A DNA stretch of 49,675 nucleotides from Comamonadaceae bacterium (GCA_947449895.1 CANFSO010000003.1:1-49675), one strand, 5' to 3'; positions 7,482-16,563 are shown, numbered from the stretch's first letter. Numbers and translations: made by a program. Notes: generated from the sequence alone by a model not told the origin.

Positions 7482-9098
7482 ATGAGTGCAGTTCTAGACC
7501 ATCACGATCATGCTCATGACCATGAGCATCACGCCCCCACGGGCTGGCGCCGCTGGGTCTATGCGACCAACCACAAGGACATTGGTACGCTGTATCTGTT
7601 GTTCGCGTTCACGATGTTGATGGTCGGCGGCGTGCTGGCCATGCTTATTCGGGCCGAGTTGTACCAGCCGGGTTTGCAATTGGTCAATCCTGAGTTGTTC
7701 AATCAGCTCACCACCATGCACGGTCTGATCATGGTTTTTGGCGCCATCATGCCGGCTTTCGTCGGTTTTGCAAACTGGATGATTCCACTGCAAATCGGCG
7801 CTTCTGACATGGCTTTTGCCCGGATGAATAACTTCAGCTTCTGGCTCATGATTCCAGCTGGCCTGACGTTGATGCTGTCATTCTTCATGCCCGGCGGTGC
7901 TCCCGCAGCGGGCTGGACGCTATACGCACCACTGACCTTGCAGATGGGGCCCTCGATGGATGCTGGCATTTTTGCCATGCACCTGCTAGGTGCTTCGTCC
8001 ATCATGGGCTCAATCAACATCATCGTCACCATTCTGAACATGCGCGCACCCGGCATGACACTGATGAAGATGCCAATGTTCTGCTGGACATGGTTGATCA
8101 CCGCTTACTTGCTGATTGCTGTCATGCCTGTGTTGGCTGGCGCTATCACCATGACGCTGACGGATCGCCATTTCGGTACCAGCTTCTTCAACCCTGCTGG
8201 CGGCGGCGACCCAGTGATGTACCAGCACATTTTCTGGTTCTTCGGTCACCCCGAGGTTTACATCATGATCTTGCCGGCTTTCGGCATCGTCAGTCACATC
8301 ATTCCAGCTTTTTCACGCAAGCGCCTGTTTGGCTACGCGTCGATGGTTTACGCCACGGGTTCGATCGCTATTTTGAGCTTTGTCGTCTGGGCTCACCACA
8401 TGTTCACCACCGGCATGCCGGTGACCGGTCAGCTGTTCTTCATGTACTCGACCATGTTGATCGCTATTCCGACGGGTGTGAAGGTCTTCAACTGGATTGC
8501 CACCATGTGGAAGGGCTCCATGACCTTTGAGACGCCGATGCTGTTCGCGGTTGGCTTCTTGTTCGTTTTCACCATGGGCGGTTTCACTGGCCTGATCCTC
8601 TCGGTTGCCCCGATCGATATCCAGCTACAGGACACTTACTACGTGGTGGCTCACTTCCATTACGTGCTGGTAGCGGGTTCTCTGTACGCCATGTTTGCCG
8701 GTTTCTATTACTGGTGCCCTAAGTGGACAGGCGTGATGTACAACGAATCCCGCGGCAAAATCCACTTCTGGTGGTCGCTGATTTCTTTCAACGTCACGTT
8801 TTTCCCAATGCACTTTTTGGGTCTGGCCGGTATGCCGCGTCGATACGCTGACTACCCAATGCAGTTTGCTGACTTCAATGCCTTGGCCAGCGTGGGCGCT
8901 TTGTTCTTCGGTTTGGCGCAGGTTTACTTCTTCTTGTTCGTCGCAATTCCTGCCATGCGCGGCATCGGCCCTAAAGCCGAAGCCAGCCCATGGGAAGGTG
9001 CCGAGGGCTTGGAGTGGGAAGTGCCTTCACCTGCACCATTTCACACCTTTGAGAACCCACCAAAGTTGAATGCCGCTGCTAACAAGGTGATCGGTTAA
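7482..9098 (+). CDS. ctaD: Cytochrome c oxidase subunit I
   Basis: The 538-residue catalytic subunit, with about twelve transmembrane helices carrying heme a and the heme a3-CuB centre. Visible hallmarks include the N-terminal WVYATNHKDIGTLY, TMHGLIMVFG with a heme a ligand, WFFGHPEVYIMILP with the CuB His and the His-Tyr crosslink region, the K-channel, and YVVAHFHYVL with the heme ligand histidines. The N-terminus is rich in histidine (DHHDHAHDHEHH), which is unusual in pattern and might bind metal. An AAGGAAG ribosome-binding site precedes the ATG. It is flanked by ctaC and the assembly genes. Confidence 0.98.
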   Translation: MSAVLDHHDHAHDHEHHAPTGWRRWVYATNHKDIGTLYLLFAFTMLMVGGVLAMLIRAELYQPGLQLVNPELFNQLTTMHGLIMVFGAIMPAFVGFANWMIPLQIGASDMAFARMNNFSFWLMIPAGLTLMLSFFMPGGAPAAGWTLYAPLTLQMGPSMDAGIFAMHLLGASSIMGSINIIVTILNMRAPGMTLMKMPMFCWTWLITAYLLIAVMPVLAGAITMTLTDRHFGTSFFNPAGGGDPVMYQHIFWFFGHPEVYIMILPAFGIVSHIIPAFSRKRLFGYASMVYATGSIAILSFVVWAHHMFTTGMPVTGQLFFMYSTMLIAIPTGVKVFNWIATMWKGSMTFETPMLFAVGFLFVFTMGGFTGLILSVAPIDIQLQDTYYVVAHFHYVLVAGSLYAMFAGFYYWCPKWTGVMYNESRGKIHFWWSLISFNVTFFPMHFLGLAGMPRRYADYPMQFADFNALASVGALFFGLAQVYFFLFVAIPAMRGIGPKAEASPWEGAEGLEWEVPSPAPFHTFENPPKLNAAANKVIG

Positions 9099-9127
9099 AC
9101 ACTGATTCACGCAACCAAAAAGACCTT

Positions 9128-9241
9128 ATGACACCGGAACAAAAAAAGAACAATCGACGCTTGGGCTTGATCCTCGCGTCGGTAGCTCTCGTGTTTTTCG
9201 TCGGCTTCATGGCGCGCTCAGTCATGCTCGGTCACGTCTGA
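9128..9241 (+). CDS. Cytochrome oxidase small assembly protein (37 aa)
   Basis: A 37-codon gene: ATG at 9128, TGA at 9239-9241. The product starts MTPEQKKNNRRLGLILA, followed by one hydrophobic helix (SVALVFFVGFMA) and a short tail ending LGHV. Position between ctaD and ctaG with only 29 and 11 bases of spacing, the positively charged cytoplasmic N-terminus and the single membrane span match the small proteins annotated at this place in Burkholderiales oxidase operons. The exact role is not established. It probably helps CuB or heme insertion together with Cox11. Confidence 0.8.
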   Translation: MTPEQKKNNRRLGLILASVALVFFVGFMARSVMLGHV

Positions 9242-9252
9242 AGTCGAGCCCC

Positions 9253-9885
9253 ATGGCCAACACACGCGAAAATTCGAAAATGCTGGGCAAGTTGGGCGTG
9301 ATCGTGCTTGGCATGTTCGCTTTCGGTTATGCCCTGGTGCCGCTTTACAACGCCATCTGCGAGATGACCGGGATCAACATTCTGGCCTTGAGCGATAAGC
9401 AGATTCCGGGTGCAACTTCATCGCAGGCTGCCAACACGCAGATTGACAAGACGCGCAGTATCACTGTCGAGTTTGATGCCAACTCACGTGGACCTTGGCA
9501 CTTCAAGCCGGCCATGCGCAGTGTGCAGGTTCACCCGGGAGAACTCACCACAGTCATGTATGAGTTTCAAAACGTGCAAAATCGCACCATGTCAGCGCAG
9601 GCCATTCCGAGCTACGCGCCACGTCAGTCAGCTGCGCATTTTAATAAGTTGGAGTGCTTCTGCTTTAACCAATACACCTTGGCGCCTGGTGAGAAAAAAG
9701 AATGGCCTGTGGCCTTTGTGATCGACACCAAGCTGCCCAAGGATGTGAGCACGATCACGCTGTCGTACACATTCTTTGAGGTCGGTGGAAAAATTCCTGC
9801 GGCACCACCAGGCTTCCAAGAAAAGTCAGTGCTGAAGCCGGTGGCGTCTGCGACAGGCATCAGTCCTGAGGTTGTCGGTTTATGA
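9253..9885 (+). CDS. ctaG: Cytochrome c oxidase assembly protein CtaG/Cox11
   Basis: A 210-residue Cox11 homologue that delivers copper to the CuB site of subunit I. It has one N-terminal transmembrane helix (LGVIVLGMFAFGYALVPLYN), then a periplasmic immunoglobulin-like domain. The Cu(I)-binding CFCF motif lies in LECFCFNQYTLAPGE near residue 136, followed by a conserved PVAFVID strand and TLSYTFFEV. It overlaps the DUF2970 gene by 4 bases (ATGA), so the two are probably translationally coupled. It sits in its usual place between subunits I and III. Confidence 0.96.
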   Translation: MANTRENSKMLGKLGVIVLGMFAFGYALVPLYNAICEMTGINILALSDKQIPGATSSQAANTQIDKTRSITVEFDANSRGPWHFKPAMRSVQVHPGELTTVMYEFQNVQNRTMSAQAIPSYAPRQSAAHFNKLECFCFNQYTLAPGEKKEWPVAFVIDTKLPKDVSTITLSYTFFEVGGKIPAAPPGFQEKSVLKPVASATGISPEVVGL

Positions 9886-10085
9886 GTGTGCGTTCTGCGG
9901 CCCTGACTATCTTGCGCACGGTTAAAGCTGTGGCTTGGTCTTTCATCGGTTTGCGCGGTGGAAATGAGGCCCAGCAGGACGTTAAAAAACTCAATCCCTT
10001 GCACGTGATTGCTGTGGGTCTGGTTTTCGTTTTTTTGTTTGTAGGTGCGCTGGTCTTGCTTGTCAAATGGGTGGTTCCAACGTGA
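9882..10085 (+). CDS. DUF2970 domain-containing small membrane protein
   Basis: A 67-residue protein with the DUF2970 pattern. The N-terminal half has an amphipathic segment (ILRTVKAVAWSFIGLRGGNEAQQD), then LNPLHVIAVGL leads into a single C-terminal transmembrane helix. Its start overlaps the ctaG stop in ATGA. The family is regularly found between ctaG and ctaE in betaproteobacteria, which implies a part in oxidase assembly or stability. No molecular function is known. Confidence 0.88.
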   Translation: MSVRSAALTILRTVKAVAWSFIGLRGGNEAQQDVKKLNPLHVIAVGLVFVFLFVGALVLLVKWVVPT

Positions 10086-10141
10086 ACCAGCGGCAGTGGT
10101 TTCAAAAATTTTGAGCATTTAGAGAGAACAGAGGAATAGAG

Positions 10142-11023
10142 ATGTCTTCAGCTACACACGGGTCCGCCCCTTATTACTTCGTGCCGGGTCCATCCCGCCA
10201 CCCTGCCATGGCGGCCTTGGGCCTGTTTTTCGTGATTCTGGGTGCCGGCCAGTGGATCAACGGCGTGGGCTGGGGTGCTTACGCGCTAACCTTGGGCATG
10301 ATCCTATTTTTAGGCGTGTTGTTCCAATGGTTCAGCCAAGCGGTGGGTGAAAGCGAAGGCGGTAACTACGGTCGCAAGATTGACATGTCCTTCCGTTGGA
10401 GCATGAGCTGGTTTATCTTTTCTGAAGTGATGTTTTTCGGCGCCTTTTTCACCGCACTCTGGTGGGCTCGGTCGCACTCTATTCCGACATTGGGCAGTTT
10501 GGAGAATGCGTTGCTTTGGCCAGACTTTAAAGCTGTATGGCCCAGCATGGCTGCAGGCATAACGGCATCTCCCGCAGGCATTATCGAGCCCTTCAGCACG
10601 GTTGGCCCCTTCTGGCTGCCGACCATCAACACGGCCTTGTTGCTTAGCTCAGGTGTGACATTAACGATTGCCCACCACGCGCTCCGTGACGGCAACCGAG
10701 CTCGCACGATTGGTTTCATGTGGGCAACTGTGCTGTTGGGTCTGGTCTTCTTGTTTGTACAGGGCTATGAATATGCTCATCTCTACAACGACCTCAACCT
10801 GAAGATGACCTCTGGCATCTACGGTTCGACCTTCTACATGCTCACAGGTTTTCATGGTTTCCATGTGTTTGTGGGTATGTTGATGTTGTTATTCATCACG
10901 CTTCGACTTGGCAAAGGCCACTTCACGGCTGAGAGTCACTTCGGTTTTGAAGGTGCGGCTTGGTACTGGCACTTTGTTGACGTGGTTTGGCTCGGCCTTT
11001 ACATCTTGGTTTACTGGCTCTGA
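10142..11023 (+). CDS. ctaE: Cytochrome c oxidase subunit III
   Basis: A 293-residue subunit III with seven predicted transmembrane helices. Family signatures are YFVPGPSRHPAMAALGLF at the N-terminus, MSFRWSMSWFIFSEVMFFGAFF near residue 85, FYMLTGFHGFHVFVGMLML near residue 230, and EGAAWYWHFVDVVWLGLYI at the C-terminus. It stabilises the core of subunits I and II. A GAGGAATAGAG stretch lies before the ATG. A strong intrinsic terminator follows 68 bases after the stop, so this is probably the end of the first oxidase transcript. Confidence 0.98.
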   Translation: MSSATHGSAPYYFVPGPSRHPAMAALGLFFVILGAGQWINGVGWGAYALTLGMILFLGVLFQWFSQAVGESEGGNYGRKIDMSFRWSMSWFIFSEVMFFGAFFTALWWARSHSIPTLGSLENALLWPDFKAVWPSMAAGITASPAGIIEPFSTVGPFWLPTINTALLLSSGVTLTIAHHALRDGNRARTIGFMWATVLLGLVFLFVQGYEYAHLYNDLNLKMTSGIYGSTFYMLTGFHGFHVFVGMLMLLFITLRLGKGHFTAESHFGFEGAAWYWHFVDVVWLGLYILVYWL

Positions 11024-11090
11024 CTTGTTGCCTGCACGGCGTTGCGTAGCGGCGCCAATACAGGCAAGATTGGCTTGCTCGTAACCCATG

Positions 11091-11119
11091 AAAAAGGCCG
11101 CAGGAAGCGGCCTTTTTTT
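11091..11119 (+). terminator. Rho-independent terminator after ctaE
   Basis: An 11-base stem (AAAAAGGCCGC with GCGGCCTTTTT) closes a 5-base loop, AGGAA, and ends in a run of seven T. The run of A on the left side also allows some function on the other strand, where the DUF2909 gene ends at 11155, so it may be bidirectional. Confidence 0.92.
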
Positions 11120-11154
11120 ATGCAACTAGGGCTGTCATCTGTATGGTTTTCAAT

Positions 11155-11376
11155 TCACCTGCCAGACGGGAGCCCGGTCGGTTGAATGAAACCAAGTTTC
11201 CATGCCAGCAGGATGCAGACGAACAGTAAAACTGACAAGCCGACTCGAATAGCCAGCGCGCGGGCCATGTGGCTGGTCTTGGCTTTACCGCCAGTCCCAT
11301 CCTTCATCATGAAGTAAAGGGCGCTGGCCAAGCTGCCCAAAATAGCGACAAAAGCGAATGCAATGAGATACGACAT
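11155..11376 (-). CDS. DUF2909 twin transmembrane protein
   Basis: A 73-residue protein with two hydrophobic helices (LIAFAFVAILGSLASALYFMM near residues 4-24 and VGLSVLLFVCILLAWKLGF near residues 45-63) joined by a short polar loop containing KDGTGGKAK. This is the DUF2909 arrangement, known from cytochrome oxidase loci of betaproteobacteria. The ATG at 11376 directly abuts a candidate ATG of the SURF1 gene at 11377 on the other strand, so each gene's promoter must overlap the other's coding region. It could share the bidirectional terminator at 11091. No biochemical role is known. Confidence 0.85.
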   Translation of the reverse strand: MSYLIAFAFVAILGSLASALYFMMKDGTGGKAKTSHMARALAIRVGLSVLLFVCILLAWKLGFIQPTGLPSGR

Positions 11377-12150
11377 ATGCTTGATTATCCGCCCATGAGA
11401 GCACCCGTATATTCGGGCCGGTTCTGGGTCGTCACAGTGGCAGCATTGTTATTGGCGGCGCTGACTTTTTCGCTGGGCCAGTGGCAGCTTGGACGCGCTG
11501 CGCAGAAGCTTACGCTGCAAGCCTCGCTCGACCAAAAAAAGAACTTGCCTCCCTTGCTGAATGCGGACATTGTTGCGGCGTCCAAGGACGACGCAGAGTT
11601 GGTCGATCGGCAAATTTTGCTAACGGGTCGCTGGCTGTCAGAAAAGACTGTTTACCTTGACAACCGTCCGATGAACGGCAAGCCAGGATTTTGGGTGATA
11701 ACGCCCTTGTTGATCATCGGTTCGGATAAGGTTGTGCTGGTTCAGCGTGGCTGGGTTCCGCGTAATTTCGAAGACCGTACAGCGCTGGCCAAGATTGAAA
11801 CGCCTGAACAAGCGGTCATGGTGCTGGGGCGAATGGCCCCCGCTACTGCCAAGTTATATGCCTTCAAAGGCGCTGATATCGGGCGCATCCGGCAAAATCT
11901 TGAGATTGCAGCTTTCGCTGTGGAAACCGGCTTGCCGTTGATCGATGCGCTGGTGATTCAAATTGATCCTGCCAGCGAAGGACTGCAGCGCGATTGGGCC
12001 GCACCGAATACGGGGGTCGACAAGCACTATGGCTACGCTTTTCAATGGTTTGGACTCTGCGCTTTGGTGCTTGGTTTGTACGCATGGTTCCAGCTGATAT
12101 CACCCTACCGGCAACGCCGGTTGACGCCTCCATTCAACACTAAAGTCTGA
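11377..12150 (+). CDS. SURF1 family cytochrome oxidase biogenesis protein
   Basis: A 257-residue SURF1/Shy1 homologue, which helps insert heme a into subunit I. It has two transmembrane helices: one near the N-terminus ending in the family motif LGQWQLGRAAQK, and one near the C-terminus (HYGYAFQWFGLCALVLGLYAW) with the YAFQWF signature. Between them lies a periplasmic domain with YLDNRPMNGKPGFWVITPL and VVLVQRGWVPR. I use the ATG at 11377. An ATG at 11395 is an equally good start. The longer open frame back to 11269 has no homologous residues and overlaps DUF2909. Confidence 0.92.
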   Translation: MLDYPPMRAPVYSGRFWVVTVAALLLAALTFSLGQWQLGRAAQKLTLQASLDQKKNLPPLLNADIVAASKDDAELVDRQILLTGRWLSEKTVYLDNRPMNGKPGFWVITPLLIIGSDKVVLVQRGWVPRNFEDRTALAKIETPEQAVMVLGRMAPATAKLYAFKGADIGRIRQNLEIAAFAVETGLPLIDALVIQIDPASEGLQRDWAAPNTGVDKHYGYAFQWFGLCALVLGLYAWFQLISPYRQRRLTPPFNTKV

Positions 12151-12159
12151 TGATTCGCC

Positions 12160-12870
12160 ATGTCCATTGAGCCGCCTTCACCACAAACCACAGCGCAGAG
12201 CCGTATAGATCAGGATCAGCCGCTTGGACTCACTGTGCATGAACTGCCAAGAGTCGACCAAGCCCCCCCTGTCAATACCAACGGGCGCTTGAAGATGCTG
12301 ATCATCTTGCTGGTGTGCGCAGCGCCCGTCATCGCGTCCTACTTCATGTATTACGTGGTGCGGCCTGAGGGCAGGCGAAATTATGGTGAGCTCATCACGC
12401 CGCAGCGGTCTTTGCCGGCTTTCAATGTCACGGCACCAGACGGATCGCGCTTGCCTTTGACTACGCTCAAAGACCAATGGTTGTTGATCAGCGTCGCCAG
12501 TGGTGCCTGCGATGCGGAGTGTGAGCAGAACTTGTACTTTCAACGGCAACTGCGTGAGTCTTTGGGGCGCGAAAAAGACCGGCTTGATTGGGTCTGGCTG
12601 GTCAGCGACGACGCGCCGACTCCTGTGGCACTAGACCCGGCGCTTAAAGGCGCTACTGTGCTGCGCGTGAGCCCCGCAGATCTGGCGCAATGGTTAGAAG
12701 CAGCCCCTGGCCAACGGTTGGCCGACCATTTGTACTTGGTCGATCCGATGGGGAATTGGATGATGCGTTTTCCGGCGGTCATGGATGCGCCCGGCGCAGC
12801 CAAGGCCAAGAGCGACCTTGAACGCCTGCTACGCGCCTCGAGTAGTTGGGACAATGAAGGCCGTCCGTGA
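12160..12870 (+). CDS. Thioredoxin-fold SCO-like cytochrome oxidase assembly protein
   Basis: A 236-residue inner-membrane protein. A polar N-terminus of about 44 residues is followed by one transmembrane helix (MLIILLVCAAPVIASYFMYYVV). The periplasmic domain has LPAFNVTAPDGSRLPLTTLKDQWLL and a CDAEC segment, which resembles the CxxxC copper motif of SCO proteins within a thioredoxin-like fold. DHLYLVDPMGNWMMRFP fits the strand near the C-terminus. Its position between SURF1 and heme A synthase is typical of betaproteobacteria. It probably acts in copper delivery or thiol control for CuA, alongside the true SCO1 further downstream. The ctaA start overlaps its stop (GTGA). Confidence 0.75.
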   Translation: MSIEPPSPQTTAQSRIDQDQPLGLTVHELPRVDQAPPVNTNGRLKMLIILLVCAAPVIASYFMYYVVRPEGRRNYGELITPQRSLPAFNVTAPDGSRLPLTTLKDQWLLISVASGACDAECEQNLYFQRQLRESLGREKDRLDWVWLVSDDAPTPVALDPALKGATVLRVSPADLAQWLEAAPGQRLADHLYLVDPMGNWMMRFPAVMDAPGAAKAKSDLERLLRASSSWDNEGRP

Positions 12871-14045
12871 CGGAACAAGCGCTTTACGACCTCAGCCCGG
12901 CGATTCGCCTGATGCTCATGGGCTTGACAGTGGCGCTTGGGCCGTTGGCTTGGGTTTGGCTGCGCAGCCGGAACGCGCCGTTGCCGCATCGGCTGCGCAT
13001 GCTGACGCTGGTGACGCTGTTCTTGACCTTTGATCTAGTGCTGTTTGGCGCCTTCACGCGCCTGACGGATTCTGGCCTGGGTTGTCCAGACTGGCCGGGT
13101 TGTTACGGCAATGCCAGCCCGCTGGGCGCACACGCCGACATCACGCAAGCCCAAGCCGCCATGCCGACAGGGCCGGTGACGCATCCGAAAGCCTGGATCG
13201 AGATGATTCACCGCTATTTAGCGACGGGCGTCGGCGTGCTGATCTTGACGCTAACCGCCGTCACTTGGCTGGCGCGCAGGCAAGCTCGGCTACAGCCCAA
13301 ACCCGCAGCCATGTCTGCCGGGACCAGCGCATCCGATGTGTTGCAGCCGTGGTGGCCGACGCTGACCTTGGTTTGGGTGTGCTTGCAAGGCGCTTTTGGC
13401 GCGCTGACGGTGACCATGAAACTCTTTCCAGCCATCGTTACCTTGCATTTGCTCGGCGGCATGGTCTTGCTGGCTTTGTTGCGTGCTCAGTCGGCACGTT
13501 TTGCGGTGGCTGCTGGCGATGTGCGGGTGGTGACAGTGCCTCGCAGCACGTGGTGGGTGCTGTTGGTGGGCTTTGCCCTGCTGTGGCTGCAGATCGCTTT
13601 AGGCGGCTGGGTCAGTACCAATTACGCCGTGCTGGCCTGCACTGAATTTCCGTCTTGCCAAGGCTCCTTTTGGCCAGCCATGGATTTTCGTCTCGGTTTC
13701 ACGCTTTGGCGTGAGCTCGGCGCAGGCCATGGCGACGCTAACATAACCTTCGAGGCGCTCACAGCCATACATTACGTCCACAGATTGTCTGCTTACCTGG
13801 TGTTTGCGGCGCTGTTGCTGCTGGCGCGCCAGTTGTACCGCGCGCCTGGCATGCGGATGCATGCCCACTGGATCACGGCCTTGGTGCTGTGGCAACTCGT
13901 GACTGGCGTCAGCAATGTGGTGTTTGGCTGGCCCTTGTTTGCTGCTGTTTCGCACACTGGCGGCGCTGCAGCCTTGGTGGTGGTGATGACCGGCGCTTTG
14001 TTTTCTTGCCGCCGTGCTGCGCGGCCAGTTCTGCGCGAAAATTGA
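12867..14045 (+). CDS. ctaA: Heme A synthase CtaA/Cox15
   Basis: A 392-residue polytopic membrane protein that oxidises the C8 methyl of heme O to a formyl group, giving heme A for the aa3 oxidase. Eight transmembrane helices are visible. The four conserved heme-ligand histidines fall in [32 protein letters not shown] and [27 protein letters not shown] near residue 55 is the family signature. The start is GTG in GTGA, overlapping the previous gene. It is immediately upstream of ctaB, which makes its substrate heme O. Confidence 0.95.
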   Translation: MTEQALYDLSPAIRLMLMGLTVALGPLAWVWLRSRNAPLPHRLRMLTLVTLFLTFDLVLFGAFTRLTDSGLGCPDWPGCYGNASPLGAHADITQAQAAMPTGPVTHPKAWIEMIHRYLATGVGVLILTLTAVTWLARRQARLQPKPAAMSAGTSASDVLQPWWPTLTLVWVCLQGAFGALTVTMKLFPAIVTLHLLGGMVLLALLRAQSARFAVAAGDVRVVTVPRSTWWVLLVGFALLWLQIALGGWVSTNYAVLACTEFPSCQGSFWPAMDFRLGFTLWRELGAGHGDANITFEALTAIHYVHRLSAYLVFAALLLLARQLYRAPGMRMHAHWITALVLWQLVTGVSNVVFGWPLFAAVSHTGGAAALVVVMTGALFSCRRAARPVLREN

Positions 14046-14064
14046 ATGCTTCACGAATGTCCGC

Positions 14065-14985
14065 ATGAATCCTACTGAACCTTCTAGCGCTCCGAGTGCG
14101 TCACTGCCATTTTTAGTCTCTCGTTGGGCGCAGTTTTACGCCCTGACCAAACCACGTGTGGTGCAGTTAATTGTATTTTGCGCGCTCATCGGCATGGTCT
14201 TGGCCGTGCCTGGCGTGCCGAGCTGGGCCGATGCCCAGCTGGCGTTGATCGCCTGTGGCGGTATCTGGCTGGTGGCCGGCGCAGCGGCAGCTTTCAACTG
14301 TCTGGTGGAGCAACAAATCGACGCTAAGATGCGGCGCACTGCGTGGCGTCCGACTGCGCAGGGTCAACTGAACAACGCTTTGACGTTGGGGTTTTCAGCG
14401 TTGCTGTGCGCTGCCGGCTCTTTCATCTTGTACGTCTGGGTGAACCCATTGACGATGTGGCTGACGTTTGCAACCTTTGTCGGTTATGCCGTGGTTTACA
14501 CCGTCATATTGAAGCCGCTGACGCCGCAAAACATCGTCATTGGCGGAGCCTCTGGCGCCATGCCGCCAGTGCTGGGTTGGTCGGCCATGACTGGCAATGT
14601 CGGGCCTGAAGCGCTGATTCTGTTTCTCATCATCTTCTTGTGGACGCCGCCGCACTTTTGGGCGCTGGCACTTTACCGTGTCGAGGAGTACCGTAAGTCA
14701 GGCTTGCCCATGTTGCCTGTGACGCATGGCAATGAATTCACGCGATTGCAAATTTTTCTCTACACGCTGGTGCTGTTTGCGGCCTGCTTGATGCCCTTTG
14801 TGTTTCACATGAGCGGCTGGTTTTATCTGGCTGCAGCGGTGATCCTGAGCATCGGCTTCAGCTGGTATGCATGGCGGCTCTTGCGCGACTATTCAGATGC
14901 GTTAGCGCGCAAAACCTTCCGGTTTTCATTGATTCATCTGTCTTTGCTGTTTGCCGCCTTGCTGGTCGACCACTACCTCATATGA
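14065..14985 (+). CDS. ctaB: Protoheme IX farnesyltransferase (heme O synthase)
   Basis: A UbiA-superfamily prenyltransferase of 306 residues with about nine transmembrane helices. It adds farnesyl to protoheme to make heme O. The N-terminal [10 protein letters not shown] motif is present. The first polyprenyl-diphosphate site reads [15 protein letters not shown], with Glu where other CyoE proteins have the first Asp, and the second site is [19 protein letters not shown]. The ATG at 14065 is the likely start. The frame open from 14014 overlaps the end of ctaA. The stop overlaps the next start in ATGA. Confidence 0.95.
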   Translation: MNPTEPSSAPSASLPFLVSRWAQFYALTKPRVVQLIVFCALIGMVLAVPGVPSWADAQLALIACGGIWLVAGAAAAFNCLVEQQIDAKMRRTAWRPTAQGQLNNALTLGFSALLCAAGSFILYVWVNPLTMWLTFATFVGYAVVYTVILKPLTPQNIVIGGASGAMPPVLGWSAMTGNVGPEALILFLIIFLWTPPHFWALALYRVEEYRKSGLPMLPVTHGNEFTRLQIFLYTLVLFAACLMPFVFHMSGWFYLAAAVILSIGFSWYAWRLLRDYSDALARKTFRFSLIHLSLLFAALLVDHYLI

Positions 14986-15599
14986 CATCCATCAATTTAT
15001 CTTCTTTGAGTCGACGCCGGACACTTCTGATGTCTGTGACTGCCGTGTTGGCCGTTGCTGCGCTTAGCGCTTGTGGTCCCGACAAACCGCAATTCAAAAG
15101 CATCGACATCACTGGTGCCGACTACGCCAACGGCTTCAGCTTGAGTGACCACAATGGCGTGCAGCGCAGCTTGCAAGACTTCAAGGGCAAGGTGGTGGTG
15201 GTGTTCTTCGGTTTCACCCAATGTCCCGATGTGTGCCCGACCGCTTTAACCGAGTTGGCTGAAGTGAAGCACAAACTCGGCAGTCGGGGCGATCGCTTGC
15301 AAGGCATCTTCATCACGGTCGACCCTGAGCGCGACACCGAAGAAGTGCTGAAGGCTTACATGGCTAATTTCGACCCGAGTTTCGTGGCCCTGCGCCCGAC
15401 CATGGCGCAATTGCCCGAGGTTGCCAAATCATTCAAGATTTACTACAAGAAGAGCGAAGGCAAGACCGCTGGCAGTTACACCATGGACCACTCGGCGGGT
15501 AGCTACGTCTTTGATCCTGAAGGTCGAGTGCGGCTTTACACGCGTTACGGCTCAGGTGCTGATGCACTGGCGTCCGATGTTGCGATGCTGTTGAAGTAA
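14982..15599 (+). CDS. SCO1/SenC family copper chaperone lipoprotein
   Basis: A 205-residue SCO protein that matures the CuA site of subunit II. The signal ends in a lipobox (LAVAALSAC), so the protein is probably an inner-membrane-anchored lipoprotein. The thioredoxin fold carries the copper-binding CPDVC in [15 protein letters not shown] and the third ligand His in [16 protein letters not shown]. The start was placed at the ATG overlapping the ctaB stop. The longer open frame from 14871 is not supported. It ends 10 bases from the convergent rpoH gene, with no clear terminator between them. Confidence 0.95.
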   Translation: MTSINLSSLSRRRTLLMSVTAVLAVAALSACGPDKPQFKSIDITGADYANGFSLSDHNGVQRSLQDFKGKVVVVFFGFTQCPDVCPTALTELAEVKHKLGSRGDRLQGIFITVDPERDTEEVLKAYMANFDPSFVALRPTMAQLPEVAKSFKIYYKKSEGKTAGSYTMDHSAGSYVFDPEGRVRLYTRYGSGADALASDVAMLLK

Positions 15600-15609
15600 G
15601 GTCAGGGTT

Positions 15610-16563
15610 CTAAGCGTAGACCGCCAAAACCTTCTTCATCTTTTTCATCGCCGCCACTTCAATCTGGCGAATACGCTCGGCGCTGACTTGGTATTCAGAC
15701 GCCAAGTCATGCAGTGTCATGCCGCCTGAACCGTCGTCATTCACATTCAACCAGCGCTCTTCGACAATCCGGCGTGAACGCGGGTCGAGTTCTTGCAGCG
15801 CTGCCGTGATGCCGTCGGTGGCGAGCACGTCACGCTGATGCGACTCGATCAAGGCGGTCGGTTCGTGGCTGGCGTCAGACAGGTAAGCGATTGGGCCGAA
15901 AGCGTCTTCACCGTCATCGCTCGGGCTCGGGTCTAGCAACGTGTCGCCGCCCGACATGCGCTGCTCCATTTCAATGACTTCTTCACGCTTGACGTTCAGC
16001 GTTTTGGCCATCGAATCGATCTGAGCTGAAGTCAAGGTATCGCGGTGCGTGGCTGTGCCGGCATCGTCTTTGAAACCCTGCTTCATTGAGCGCAAATTGA
16101 AAAACAGTTTGCGCTGGGCCTTGGTCGTGGCCATCTTGACCATGCGCCAATTTTTCAGAATGTATTCATGGATCTCGGCTCTGATCCAGTGCAGGGCATA
16201 GCTCACCAGCCGGACATTTTGGTCTGGGTCAAAGCGTTTCACGGCCTTCATCAGGCCGATGTTGCCCTCTTGAATCAGGTCACCGTGGGGCAGACCGTAA
16301 CCCAAATATTTGCGCGATACCGACACCACAAGTCTTAAGTGAGAGAGCACTAACTTACTGGCGGACTCAAGGTCGTTCTCTTCCTTGAGCTTGCGGCCAA
16401 ATTCCTGCTCTTCAGCCAGAGTGAGCATAGGCAGGCGGTTTACCGCCGAAATATAAGCATCTAAATTCCCAAGGGGCGGCAACAGGCTTGAAGCACTGGC
16501 CCAAGGCGTGGTCAGCGCAACAGCGCCCGTGCGGGTGTCAGTTTGACCGGTTGTGAGTGTCAT
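15610..16563 (-). CDS. rpoH: RNA polymerase heat-shock sigma factor RpoH (sigma-32)
   Basis: A 317-residue sigma-70 family group 3 factor. Region 1.2/2.1 starts at LPMLTLAEEQEFGRKL, and region 2 has LVLSHLRLVVSVSRKYLGYGLPHGDLIQEGNIGLM. The RpoH box appears as QRKLFFNLR near residue 150. The region 4 helix-turn-helix is near the C-terminus (MTLHDLASEYQVSAERIRQIEVAAMKKMKK). AAAGGAG lies 6 bases before the ATG. A perfect CIRCE operator sits about 30 bases upstream of the start, so HrcA should repress this gene; hrcA itself is at 41053. Confidence 0.97.
   Translation of the reverse strand: MTLTTGQTDTRTGAVALTTPWASASSLLPPLGNLDAYISAVNRLPMLTLAEEQEFGRKLKEENDLESASKLVLSHLRLVVSVSRKYLGYGLPHGDLIQEGNIGLMKAVKRFDPDQNVRLVSYALHWIRAEIHEYILKNWRMVKMATTKAQRKLFFNLRSMKQGFKDDAGTATHRDTLTSAQIDSMAKTLNVKREEVIEMEQRMSGGDTLLDPSPSDDGEDAFGPIAYLSDASHEPTALIESHQRDVLATDGITAALQELDPRSRRIVEERWLNVNDDGSGGMTLHDLASEYQVSAERIRQIEVAAMKKMKKVLAVYA

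Noticed and set aside
11269-11376. N-terminal extension of the SURF1 frame
   Set aside because: These codons are the antisense of the DUF2909 gene and the product has no SURF1-like residues before 11377.
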